Source: Pseudomonadales bacterium (lineage in GTDB: Bacteria; Pseudomonadota; Gammaproteobacteria; Pseudomonadales; Pseudohongiellaceae). From it: 45,890 nt of DNA. The stretch lies in assembly GCA_023256835.1 (NCBI GenBank), contig JALREE010000292.1:1-45890 (forward strand), written 5' to 3'. The notes below the pieces were generated by a model. That model was not told where the DNA came from and made no database searches. It worked only from the letters and a program-made list of their open reading frames with translations. Positions 1 to 7,552 of this stretch are shown piece by piece. The stretch's first letter is position 1, and each line of letters starts with the position of its first letter. Both the position numbers and the translations under genes were made by a program.

Positions 1-1281
1 CTCGATGCCGCGGTCGCCGAAGCCGGTGCGCTGCTTGATCACCGCGTGCTGCACCTTGCCCTGGAAGCCGAAGGTCCAGTCGAAGGAATCGTCCTCGTTG
101 TGCGTCAGCACAAGGTGCTTGGCATTCACGGTGCCGCCGAAGAACTCGACGCCGTCATCGGAGCTGCCGTGCACCTGCACGTAGTCCACGACTGTGCCGC
201 TGCCGACGCCCTGGAAGGCGATGCCGTTCAGTTCGTTGGTTTCCGTGATGTTCTGGCCGGGGTACTTCACGATCACGTAGTTCAGCGTGCCGCTGCTGTC
301 TGTCGGGTTGTTGCCGCCGTACTTGCCGGTGGAGCCTTCGCCTTCCAGTTCGCACAGTGCAGTGCCAGCCGCACAGCCGTTCACCGGGGCGTTGCCGTTG
401 ATGATGATGCCGCCCCAGCGACCGGTGGTCGTGGCAGTGGCTGTGGCTTCCCCGTCGTAGGTGAAGGTGATCGGGGCGGCTTCGCTGCCCAGGGCTTCGA
501 TCTTGGAGCCGCGACGGATGACCAGGAAGTTCAGGCCGACCGGGCTGATCACCTTGACGCCGGCGTCGATGGTCAGCGTGGCGGAGTTCGTGTTGTCGCC
601 GCCGATGAATACCGCGCCATTGAGCAGGTACACGTTGTTCGCGTTCAGGTGGGTGTTGCTGGAGATGGTGCCAGTCAGCATGCACACGGGCTTGCCATCG
701 AAGGTGCCGCCAGTGGACAGGGTGGTGTTGGTCGGGCAGCCGGCCGCGGGCTTGGCGGCGATGGAGAAGGAGATCGGGCTGCCGGTATAGGCCAGCGTGC
801 TCACGTCGTTGTTGGTGTAGTAGCCGAAGAAGACCTGGAAGCTCAGGCCGGACAGACCGGAGTTCACGCCAATCAGGTCGTTCAGGATGGTGACTGGCTC
901 GGAGGCCGCCAGTGTCTTCACTGCGAAGGGCTGCAGGCCGCTGACCTGGCCATTCCAGGGCAGGAAGAAGCCGCCGGAAACCATCTGGTAGACGCCCATG
1001 CCGGGGATCTGCACCAGTGCCACGAGGGAGCCTTTCTTGCCGACGTCGGCAGGCGCCACCTTGATGGTGCCCATCACGTCCACGGCGGCGCTGCTGGCTG
1101 CGCTGCTGATCCAGGAGGAGCCGTTGTTGATGGTGGCACCGCCGGTGAAGGAGGCCGTTGTGGCGCCGCCGCTGGCGGTTGCGCCGGCCAGTGCCGGCTC
1201 GACTGCTTGTGCGGAGAGGGCGGCCAGGCTCAGCGCGACGGCGCTGACGGCAGAGTAAAGGGCTTTGCGTGTGAAGGTCAT
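1..1281 (-). CDS. Secreted beta-helix-like protein, C-terminus cut by window edge
   Basis: The frame stays open from an ATG at 1281 to the left edge, giving 427 residues and no stop, so the C-terminus lies outside. A good ribosome site (AGGAG) lies 6 bases before the ATG. Residues 1-26 form a signal peptide (MTFTRKAL, hydrophobic core, ending SAQA). The mature part is rich in Gly, Asn, Thr and Ser. It has short repeating stretches such as WGGIIINGNAPV, GIAFQGVGSGT and SSDDGVEFFGGTV, which look like the rungs of a right-handed parallel beta-helix. Similar secreted proteins of unknown role are known in marine Gammaproteobacteria and Bacteroidetes. Four cysteines occur as CPTN, CMLTG, NGCAAG and LCELEG and could form disulfides. 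No catalytic residues are recognisable. It is divergent from the OmpA-family gene. Coding assignment is firm; function is unknown. Confidence 0.8.
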   Translation of the reverse strand, partial: MTFTRKALYSAVSAVALSLAALSAQAVEPALAGATASGGATTASFTGGATINNGSSWISSAASSAAVDVMGTIKVAPADVGKKGSLVALVQIPGMGVYQMVSGGFFLPWNGQVSGLQPFAVKTLAASEPVTILNDLIGVNSGLSGLSFQVFFGYYTNNDVSTLAYTGSPISFSIAAKPAAGCPTNTTLSTGGTFDGKPVCMLTGTISSNTHLNANNVYLLNGAVFIGGDNTNSATLTIDAGVKVISPVGLNFLVIRRGSKIEALGSEAAPITFTYDGEATATATTTGRWGGIIINGNAPVNGCAAGTALCELEGEGSTGKYGGNNPTDSSGTLNYVIVKYPGQNITETNELNGIAFQGVGSGTVVDYVQVHGSSDDGVEFFGGTVNAKHLVLTHNEDDSFDWTFGFQGKVQHAVIKQRTGFGDRGIE

Positions 1282-1583
1282 GGTGACTCCTGTAGTCCAG
1301 TCTCGAAGTGAGCGGATGGCGTTGAGAACGTTTTACAGGCGGAATGCTAGACAGCATTTATTGCAGTCTGGCGACATGCAGATGACAGATTCTTGACAAT
1401 TCCCAAGTGCGTCGGGGGCAGGACTGTTCTTGGTCTGTGCACAGGGCCGCCGCGATTTCGGGACTCAGTTCGCAGAAAGTGCGAATGCGCGCCGATTCAG
1501 GCATGTTTTTGCTGCAGAATGCTCTGCGACCCGGGCTATAATGCGCGCGCTTTTTGACACTTGGGCACACCACAGGAGATACC
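1282..1583. other. Divergent intergenic region
   Basis: This 302-base spacer separates the leftward beta-helix-like gene from the rightward OmpA-family gene. It holds a near-perfect -10 hexamer for the rightward gene at 1537-1542 and a small inverted repeat (AATGCT / AGCATT, 1342-1357) on the leftward side. I see no convincing small gene or RNA in it. Confidence 0.5.
1537..1542 (+). promoter_or_regulatory. -10 element of OmpA-family gene promoter
   Basis: TATAAT matches the sigma-70 consensus exactly and is followed by a GC-only discriminator (GCGCGCGC). It lies about 40 bases before the ATG at 1584. No good -35 hexamer is visible at 16-18 bases spacing, so the promoter may depend on an activator or UP contacts. 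Confidence 0.5.
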
Positions 1584-2624
1584 ATGAAAAAGACTTGCAA
1601 AACTGCAGTGCACTTGCTGCTGGCGACCGGCGCACTCACGCTGGGTGCCGCGGCAATGGCAGACGAAGGCCAGTTCTACATCGCGCCGGGAGTGCAGTGG
1701 CTTGACTTCGATTCAGAGCGCATGCTCGACAACCAGACCGGCTTCACTCTGGGACTGGGCTACGACTTCACGAATCGACTCAGCGGCGAAATCAATGTCT
1801 TCGACATGGACCTCGACGGCACAGGTCCGGACGATGACGTCTTCCACTACCGCTTCGATCTGCTCTACACCTTCGCGCGTCAGATGGGCACGCTGACCCC
1901 GTTCTTCGTGGCTGGCGCGGGTCACAACGATTACTCCCGCAACGAGGAAACCGTGTGGGACGCTGGTGTGGGCGTGAAGTACCAGATCAACGAGAACCTG
2001 GTGCTGCGCACGGCACTGCGCAAGTTCTGGGGCATGGACGAGCACATGCATGACTACGGCATCGACATGGCCCTGGTCTACAGCTTCGGCGGCAGTGCAG
2101 CGCCTGCGCCGCGTGCGGCAGCGCAGGCAGCTCCGGCTCCTGCAGCAGCACCGGCTGATGATGATCGTGACGGCGTGGTGAATGCCAGCGACGCCTGCCC
2201 TGACACGCCGAGCACCCACCGTGTGGATGCCCGCGGCTGCTCGATCCCCGTGCAGGAAGTGGCCCGCATCACCCTGAACGTGCAGTTCGATTTCGACCAG
2301 TCCGTCGTCAAGCCCGAGTTCAATGACGAGATCCAGCAAGTGGCTGATTTCCTGCGTCAATACCCGGACACCGTCGCCTCGCTGGAAGGTCACACCGACT
2401 CCATGGGCACCGACGAGTACAACCAGAGCCTGTCCCAGCGTCGCGTTGACGCCGTGCGTCAGGTGCTGATCGACCAGTTCGGCATCGCTGCCAACCGCCT
2501 GCGTGCCCAGGGCTTCGGCGAATCCCGTCCGGTCGCCAGCAATGACACTGCCGATGGCCGCGCGCAGAACCGTCGCGTGGAAAGTGTCATCACCACGACC
2601 TTCGAGCGCTTCGAGCAGCGTTGA
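1584..2624 (+). CDS. OmpA-family outer-membrane protein
   Basis: A 346-residue protein. Residues 1-26 are a signal peptide (MKKTCKTAV, cleavage after AMA). Residues about 30-180 look like an eight-stranded beta-barrel with alternating aromatic residues. An Ala/Pro-rich linker follows, then a TSP3-like calcium-type repeat (DDRDGVVNASDACPDTP), and a C-terminal OmpA-like peptidoglycan-binding domain from about residue 232. That domain shows the family marks NVQFDFDQS, LEGHTDSMGTDEYN and LSQRRVDAVR. The protein should anchor the outer membrane to the cell wall, as OprF and OmpA do. The ATG at 1584 is chosen over an in-frame one at 1554 because CAGGAG sits 6-7 bases before it and the signal peptide begins there. 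A hairpin terminator follows the stop. Confidence 0.92.
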   Translation: MKKTCKTAVHLLLATGALTLGAAAMADEGQFYIAPGVQWLDFDSERMLDNQTGFTLGLGYDFTNRLSGEINVFDMDLDGTGPDDDVFHYRFDLLYTFARQMGTLTPFFVAGAGHNDYSRNEETVWDAGVGVKYQINENLVLRTALRKFWGMDEHMHDYGIDMALVYSFGGSAAPAPRAAAQAAPAPAAAPADDDRDGVVNASDACPDTPSTHRVDARGCSIPVQEVARITLNVQFDFDQSVVKPEFNDEIQQVADFLRQYPDTVASLEGHTDSMGTDEYNQSLSQRRVDAVRQVLIDQFGIAANRLRAQGFGESRPVASNDTADGRAQNRRVESVITTTFERFEQR

Positions 2625-2647
2625 GAAGTCGGCCGGTCCGCGACCAC

Positions 2648-2683
2648 AACCCCCGGAGCTGCAGAGCTGCTGGGGTTTTCGTT
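2648..2683 (+). terminator. Intrinsic terminator after OmpA-family gene
   Basis: AACCCC (2648-2653) can pair with GGGGTT (2672-2677), with a second AGCT/AGCT pairing inside, followed by TTTTCGTTT. It lies 24 bases after the stop codon. The stem is moderate, so the call is probable rather than certain. Confidence 0.55.
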
Positions 2684-2737
2684 TCGCGGTCCCGGCCATC
2701 TCGGGCTCGGGCAGAGCCCTCTGGCACAGGTGAGCAA

Positions 2738-3289
2738 GTGAGCGCAACGTTCCCGCCAACATGGCCCGGCCTCGACGCCGCCGGTCTGCTTTGGAAATCC
2801 GCCGCCGAGGTGGTGCCAAGGCCTGCGCCCGCCCTGCAATCCTGGCTGCTGGACCCAGGCTCCCTCACGGCCCGACTCAAGACACTGGCCGGGCCGCAGT
2901 TTCGGGTCCGCGTACTTGAACAGGGCTGGGTTCATCACTGTTCCCCTGCGCTGTTGCAGTGCTTTGCGCCCCATGTCGCGCGTCAGCGGATGTGGTCGCG
3001 CAAGGTGCTGCTGCAGTGCGGACAGACTCCCTGGGTCGCCGCACACTCCCTGATTCCGCTCAGCAGCATGCAGGGGCCGCTCAAGCGCCTGCGTCGGCTG
3101 GACGAGCGCCCCCTGGGCGAGTTCCTTTTCCGCGAACCGAGCATGCAGCGCTTTCAACTGGAACTGACGCAAGACGCCGGGATCTGGGGTCGGCGCTCCC
3201 TGTTCTATCTGCACGGCCGCCCCTTGCTGGTAGCCGAGTTCTTTCTGCCCGCCCTGCTGCAGGCTGCTGAGGCGGCGCCTTCCTCGTAA
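2738..3289 (+). CDS. ubiC: Chorismate lyase UbiC
   Basis: Chorismate lyase splits chorismate into 4-hydroxybenzoate and pyruvate, the first committed step of ubiquinone synthesis. The 183-residue product is close to the usual 165-185. It shows family marks: WLLDPGSLTARLK near residue 34, RMWSRKVLLQCG followed by PWVAAHSLIP in the middle, and LGEFLF in the second half, where the Arg and Glu that hold the product lie in known enzymes. I chose the GTG at 2738 because AGGTGA sits 4 bases upstream and the N-terminus then aligns with the family; the longer in-frame extension to 2621 would run into the OmpA-family stop. ubiA, the usual neighbour, is absent. The next gene is convergent. Confidence 0.88.
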   Translation: MSATFPPTWPGLDAAGLLWKSAAEVVPRPAPALQSWLLDPGSLTARLKTLAGPQFRVRVLEQGWVHHCSPALLQCFAPHVARQRMWSRKVLLQCGQTPWVAAHSLIPLSSMQGPLKRLRRLDERPLGEFLFREPSMQRFQLELTQDAGIWGRRSLFYLHGRPLLVAEFFLPALLQAAEAAPSS

Positions 3290-3384
3290 GCGCTTTGCCG
3301 GCTTCGGACGCGCTGCGGTGCTCAAGATCGAGCCGGCGCCGATTCACGGATGGCCTGCACCATAGTTTGCTTCTTGCAGCGCGC

Positions 3385-4875
3385 TCACTTGCGCGCCGCG
3401 GGCATGCGCACTGTCAGCAGCACGTTCTCGGCGCGCACCGGCACGCCGTCGCGCATGGCCGGGCGAAATTGCAGCAGTTCGGTGAGCTTGCGCAGCTTCA
3501 CCCGATTGGGCGTGTTGTCAGGGGTGACGGCCAGGTATTCCAGATTGCCCACCTGGCCGTTGCTGCGCACATTGAAGCGCAGTCTGGCCTCCAGCGTGCC
3601 CTCCGGGCCGCCCGCGTCGCCCTGCAGGCCGGGGATCAAGGTCGAGATCAGATTGTAGTCTTCCAGGGTGTAGGACACGGGCTCGGCCACGTGCTGGCAG
3701 GCGGGAAGGGCTGCGTCGACGCTGGCATGGAAGACGGTGAGCGGCAGCATGACCGGGCATCGAGTGAGTGCCGCGATCCGTTCTGTCGCCACGCCAGCCT
3801 CCGCCAGCAGCGCCAGGGCGTCCTGATAGGACATCATCGCCGCCCCGGCTGACGAGGAGCCGCGCTGCATTCCGGCGAAACTGCCGGGGCGGTCCTCGAA
3901 CTGGGTGCGCATCAGCACCGAATCCCCCATGGCCATCAAGGCCATGGCTTCGGCCTCGCGATTGCCGCTGCCGGCATAGATGTCGCGGATGCGCTCGAGC
4001 TCCTCGTAACTGGCACCCATATTGGCCTTGAAGGAGCGCTCGATGACCGTGCTGGCGCGCGAGCCATAGAGCGCCTCGACTTCCGCCACGCCCAGTCCTC
4101 CTGCGGCACTGCCTGCGCCGAGCGCTCCGCGATTGCGCACGCCTTCGGTCTCCAGCATCAGCGCCTGCGAGGTGTCGTCGGTCAGCATGATCGCCAGGGC
4201 GATGTACAGCTCGGCCACGGACTTGTCATACAGATAGGGCACCAGCGCCTCGCTGTCTGCGCCATGCTGTTCCTCGGCAAGCTCGGCGGCCTTTTCTTCC
4301 ATGAGGCTCAGGCGGACCAGGTGGTGGGCTTCGCGCACGTGCTCGTCCTTTTCCAGGGCCTGCAGATGCCAGGCGCCGATCTTCTTGAGCCCGGCCAGAC
4401 GGGCCTCGACAGGCAGCGTGTCGTCCCGTTCGTAGAGCCAGCTCAGATACTGCAGGGTGTCATCGATGCGTCCCCACTGGCCCTGGCGGGACTGCAGCTC
4501 GAGCAAGGTCTCGATGACGGGAATCTGTTCGGGAGAGTACAGGCCATGGGTGATGCGCTGAATCTGCAGCTGTTGGTCCAGCAGGCTGACGGCGTCGTCG
4601 AAGCGTTCGTTCTCGATGTGCACGCCGATCAGGTCATCGAGCGGCTCCAGCAGGCGCTGGTCGAAGGGGCCATGGGCGCTCTGCAGGGCGCTGAGTGCCT
4701 CTTCGTAGCGGGCGATGCGGGCCTCCATCTCGAGGGCGCGCTGCATGGCCGGGGACAGATCGTCATCCTGCGCCTGACTCGTCATGCCAGGCAGCAGCAA
4801 GGCAATGGCGGCGGCCGTCAGCGCCTTGCGCAGACGTGCAGATCGATGGACAGCCTGCGGGGGCAGTGCGTGCAT
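3385..4875 (-). CDS. Exported TPR-like protein with TonB-C-like end
   Basis: A 496-residue protein of unknown function. A signal peptide spans about residues 1-36 (Arg-rich start, then TAAAIALLLPGM, cleavage near SQA). Most of the rest is helical, with TPR-like repeats such as RFDDAVSLLDQQLQIQR and GQWGRIDDTLQYLSWLY, suggesting a periplasmic scaffold. The last 70 residues (EARLRFNVRSNGQVGNLEY, then LRKLTELLQFRPAMRDGVPV) resemble the beta-alpha-beta C-terminal domain of TonB, often found fused to TPR regions. The start at 4875 is chosen because the signal peptide begins there; AAGG lies about 11 bases upstream. The frame continues open beyond 4875, but that part overlaps the argD leader and gene and does not look coding. 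Its 5' end faces the divergent promoter at 4901. Confidence 0.75.
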   Translation of the reverse strand: MHALPPQAVHRSARLRKALTAAAIALLLPGMTSQAQDDDLSPAMQRALEMEARIARYEEALSALQSAHGPFDQRLLEPLDDLIGVHIENERFDDAVSLLDQQLQIQRITHGLYSPEQIPVIETLLELQSRQGQWGRIDDTLQYLSWLYERDDTLPVEARLAGLKKIGAWHLQALEKDEHVREAHHLVRLSLMEEKAAELAEEQHGADSEALVPYLYDKSVAELYIALAIMLTDDTSQALMLETEGVRNRGALGAGSAAGGLGVAEVEALYGSRASTVIERSFKANMGASYEELERIRDIYAGSGNREAEAMALMAMGDSVLMRTQFEDRPGSFAGMQRGSSSAGAAMMSYQDALALLAEAGVATERIAALTRCPVMLPLTVFHASVDAALPACQHVAEPVSYTLEDYNLISTLIPGLQGDAGGPEGTLEARLRFNVRSNGQVGNLEYLAVTPDNTPNRVKLRKLTELLQFRPAMRDGVPVRAENVLLTVRMPAARK

Positions 4876-4900
4876 GCCGCGATTCGCCTTGATCGAGTGG

Positions 4901-4929
4901 TTGACACGACCAAGTAGATCACATAGATT
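4901..4929 (+). promoter_or_regulatory. Strong sigma-70 promoter of the argD leader
   Basis: TTGACA (4901-4906, perfect -35), a 17-base spacer and TAGATT (4924-4929) make one of the best promoters in the window. Transcription would start near 4936 and pass through the short arginine-rich reading frame and the terminator before reaching the aminotransferase gene. The -10 is followed by CGCGCGCC. Confidence 0.75.
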
Positions 4930-4979
4930 CGCGCGCCTCAAACCCGGCGTGCACTTTTGCACCAATGCGGATCCGCCCC

Positions 4980-5111
4980 ATGAACACGACTCCACACCGC
5001 CTCCTCGCCCTTGCCATGGCAGCTGCCATGTCAGCCGCGCGTGCAGCCGCGGCGCGTCGTCGTGCGCGCGCGCGTGACGCCCATTCAGCGCAGATGTCGG
5101 AGACCTTCTAA
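4980..5111 (+). CDS. Arginine-rich 43-residue leader peptide
   Basis: A short frame between a strong promoter and an intrinsic terminator, 87 bases before the ATG of the ArgD-type gene. The peptide begins MNTTPHRLLALAMAAAMSAA and continues with AAAARRRARAR and a short tail ending SETF. Six of its eight Arg codons fall within residues 21-32, and five of those (CGT CGT CGT, CGC, CGT) lie between 5055 and 5075. An in-frame ATG at 4965 would add MRIRP and two more Arg codons. No strong ribosome site precedes either start; GCGGA at 4967 is the best for 4980. The hydrophobic first half could also pass for a signal sequence. I infer an arginine-sensing attenuation leader because the downstream gene belongs to arginine biosynthesis; an unannotated small secreted protein is the alternative. 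Confidence 0.5.
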   Translation: MNTTPHRLLALAMAAAMSAARAAAARRRARARDAHSAQMSETF

Positions 5112-5134
5112 GCACCCTTGCAGTACCCCAACAG

Positions 5135-5173
5135 AACCTCCAGGCGTCGCGCGACTCCGGGAGGTTTTTTTTT
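5135..5173 (+). terminator. Intrinsic terminator (possible attenuator) ahead of argD
   Basis: AACCTCC (5135-5141) pairs with GGAGGTT (5160-5166). An inner GTCG/CGAC pairing stacks inside, and the run of nine T (5165-5173) is the best terminator tail in the window. It ends 24 bases before the argD ATG, leaving no room for another promoter between, so argD transcripts probably must read through it. Confidence 0.8.
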
Positions 5174-5197
5174 GCCTTGAAGAAAGCCGGAGGGCTT

Positions 5198-6415
5198 ATG
5201 AACACGATCGAGATTGAGGACAGCCTCGCGCTGTCTGTCTGCATGAAACAGCCAGTGGCCTTCGAGCGCGGACTGGGCGCCCGCGTCTGGGACGAGCAGG
5301 GCCGCGCCTTCCTGGACTTCACCGCTGGCTGGGGCGTGACCTCGCTGGGGCATTCCCATCCGGTGCTGGTGGCGGCCATCGCCGAGCAGGCCGGCAAGCT
5401 GATGCAGAACCCCAATTCCGGTTTCACCTATTCCCCGGTGCGCGCGAAGCTGCTGCAGCAACTGCAGCAGGTGCTGCCTGCCGGCCTGGTGCGGGTCTTC
5501 TTCGCCAACAGTGGCGCGGAGGCCAACGATGCCGCCGTGAAGCTGGCGCGCAAGGTGACCGGGCGCAGCAAGCTGCTGGTGGCGTCCAATTCCTTCCACG
5601 GGCGTACCCTCGCCACCCTGTCACTGTCCGGCGGACCTGAGAACGGGGCGCGCTTCTCGCCCCAGGTGCCCGGTCATCAGTTCCTGCCCTTCGGTGATGC
5701 CGACGCGCTGTGTGCCGCCATGGACGAGCAGGTGGCGGCCGTGTTGCTGGAGCCGGTGCAGGGCGAAGGCGGCGTGCGAGTCCCGGCGCCGGACTATCTG
5801 CCAACGGTGGCGGCCCTGTGCCGGGAGCACGGCGCCTTGCTGATCGCTGACGAAGTGCAGACAGGCTTCTGCCGCACGGGCAGCTTCTTCGCGGTCGATG
5901 CCGCAGGCGTGCAGCCCGATATCCTCACCATGGGCAAGGGCATCGCCGGGGGCTTTCCCCTGGCGGCGTTCGCCGTCACCGCCCGGGTGGCAGCAGGGGT
6001 GGCGAAGGGCGATCACGGCGGAACCTACTGCGGCAACCCTCTGGCCTGCGCGGCCGCCAGTGCCGTGGTGGACTATCTGGTGTCCCACGATGTGGCCGGG
6101 CGGGTGGCGCGGCTGGGGCTGCGTGCGCTGCAGGATCTGCAGCAACTGGCAGACAAGTATCCGCAGCTGCTGCGCGAGGTGCGCGGCAAGGGCCTGTTGC
6201 TGGGCTTGCAGCTGCACAGCGATGCCCAGGTGAGCGCCCTGACGGAGGCGGCGCTGGCGCGCGGCCTGCTGGTGACGCCCACCCGCAATGCCGTGCTGCG
6301 CCTGATTCCGAGCCTGCTGCTGGAGCCGGCGGAGTGGGAGGAGGGACTGGGTATTCTGCGCAGTGCCTGTGGCGACGTGCTGGCGCGGCCCGGCACTGCC
6401 GTTCGGGCAGCCTGA
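5198..6415 (+). CDS. argD: Acetylornithine/succinylornithine aminotransferase (ArgD type)
   Basis: A 405-residue class III PLP-dependent aminotransferase. In arginine synthesis ArgD transfers an amino group from glutamate to N-acetylglutamate semialdehyde; many homologues also act in succinyl-DAP or arginine catabolism. Family marks: NSGAEANDAAVKLAR near residue 107, NSFHGRT near 135, LLIADEVQTGFCRTG near 216 with the cofactor Asp, and TMGKGIAGGFP near 244 with the PLP lysine. GGTYCGNPLACAAA and the C-terminal LLVTPTRNAVLRLIPSL are also typical. Length fits ArgD (about 400). The ATG at 5198 has GGAGG 4 bases upstream. It lies just after a terminator and an arginine-rich leader frame. The acetylornithine versus succinylornithine or related omega-aminotransferase role cannot be separated by eye; the leader favours biosynthesis. 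Confidence 0.85.
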   Translation: MNTIEIEDSLALSVCMKQPVAFERGLGARVWDEQGRAFLDFTAGWGVTSLGHSHPVLVAAIAEQAGKLMQNPNSGFTYSPVRAKLLQQLQQVLPAGLVRVFFANSGAEANDAAVKLARKVTGRSKLLVASNSFHGRTLATLSLSGGPENGARFSPQVPGHQFLPFGDADALCAAMDEQVAAVLLEPVQGEGGVRVPAPDYLPTVAALCREHGALLIADEVQTGFCRTGSFFAVDAAGVQPDILTMGKGIAGGFPLAAFAVTARVAAGVAKGDHGGTYCGNPLACAAASAVVDYLVSHDVAGRVARLGLRALQDLQQLADKYPQLLREVRGKGLLLGLQLHSDAQVSALTEAALARGLLVTPTRNAVLRLIPSLLLEPAEWEEGLGILRSACGDVLARPGTAVRAA

Positions 6416-6511
6416 CCCTGTCACCCGGGAGACTGGCGGCAGTCTGTCACGGGATTGAGTAAGATGGCCGGCGCGCGGACTTCAGTCGCGCGCTCACAAG
6501 GAGAGTCACCC

Positions 6512-7528
6512 ATGCAGTCCACGAAGATCGTGCTGGCCCGGCGTCCGGTCGGCGAACCCGAGGATGCCTGTTTCGGCATCGTCCATGAAGACATTCCCGC
6601 ACTCGGTGAGGGGCAGATCCTGATCAAGGTCCTCTGGCTGTCGCTGGACCCGTACATGCGCGGCCGCATGAACGATGCCAAGTCCTATGCCAAGCCGCTG
6701 GAGATTGGCGACATCATGCCGGGCGAGACGGCCGGGGTGGTGGTGCAGTCGCGCTCCAGTCGCTATGCGGTGGGCGACCATGTCACGATTCACAAGGGCT
6801 GGCGCAACCTCATCTTAGCCGATGACACTGATCCGATACTGATGAAGGTGGATCTTGCCAATGGCACGCTCTCGGCCCATCTGGGAGTGGTCGGCATGCC
6901 AGGACGCACCGCGTATTTCGGCCTGCTGGAGCTTGGCCGCCCGCAGGCCGGCGAAACCTTGGTGGTGGCGGCGGCCTCCGGCGCCGTCGGCTCGGTGGTG
7001 GGCCAGATCGCGAAACTCAAGGGTCTGCGTGTGGTGGGCATCGCCGGCGGCGAGCAGAAGTGCCGTCATGTGCGTGAGGAGCTGGGTTTCGACGAGTGCC
7101 TGGACTATCGCGAGCCGCAGCTGGCCGAACGTCTGGCAGCGGCCTGTCCGCGGGGCATCGACATCTATTTCGAGAACGTGGGCGGGGATGTCACCCGTGC
7201 CGTGGGGCCACTGCTCAATCCCGGCGCGCGCGTGCCCATCTGCGGCTATGTCTCCCACTACAACGACAAGGACATCAGTCAGTCGGTGCTGCCGGCCGAT
7301 ATCCTGAAGTCGCTGCCAGTGGTGCCCGAGCACCGCTTCTTCCTGGTCAGCGAGTGGTTTGCGCGCTGGCCCGAGGCCACGCGGCAGCTGGGGCAATGGG
7401 TCAGGGAAGGCCATATCCAGTACCGGGAGACGGTGGGCGAGGGGCTCGAGAAGGCGCCGGAGTATTTCCGTGGCCTGCTGCGCGGGCGCAATCTTGGCAA
7501 GCAGTTGGTGAAGGTGGCGGAGGCCTAG
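6512..7528 (+). CDS. NADP-dependent MDR-family oxidoreductase
   Basis: A 338-residue zinc-free medium-chain dehydrogenase/reductase of the leukotriene B4 12-hydroxydehydrogenase / CurA type. These enzymes use NADPH to reduce the double bond of unsaturated aldehydes and ketones. Marks: LSLDPYMRGRM near residue 47, PGETAGVVV near 72, the Rossmann motif AASGAVGSVVGQIAK near 155, FENVGGDV near 225 and ICGYVSHYN near 248. No zinc-binding cysteines of the alcohol dehydrogenases are seen. The start at 6512 has AAGGAGAG 8 bases upstream; an in-frame ATG at 6464 lacks a site and would add unrelated residues. It converges on modC with only 24 bases between. Substrate cannot be predicted. Confidence 0.88.
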   Translation: MQSTKIVLARRPVGEPEDACFGIVHEDIPALGEGQILIKVLWLSLDPYMRGRMNDAKSYAKPLEIGDIMPGETAGVVVQSRSSRYAVGDHVTIHKGWRNLILADDTDPILMKVDLANGTLSAHLGVVGMPGRTAYFGLLELGRPQAGETLVVAAASGAVGSVVGQIAKLKGLRVVGIAGGEQKCRHVREELGFDECLDYREPQLAERLAAACPRGIDIYFENVGGDVTRAVGPLLNPGARVPICGYVSHYNDKDISQSVLPADILKSLPVVPEHRFFLVSEWFARWPEATRQLGQWVREGHIQYRETVGEGLEKAPEYFRGLLRGRNLGKQLVKVAEA

Positions 7529-7552
7529 ACCCGGGCTCGCGTGGTGCACGCC

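Noticed and set aside
155-1357. Long minus-strand frame overlapping the beta-helix-like gene
   Set aside because: It is a GC-driven shadow: its residues are dominated by Arg, His, Gln and Pro in low-complexity order and it lacks a ribosome site, whereas the true frame has a signal peptide and domain-like repeats.
5071-5153. Pairing of the Arg-codon block with the terminator loop as a classical antiterminator
   Set aside because: The 10-pair helix is real on paper but leaves the AACCTCC/GGAGGTT stem free, and a ribosome stalled at the Arg codons would prevent it; mentioned only as a structural possibility.
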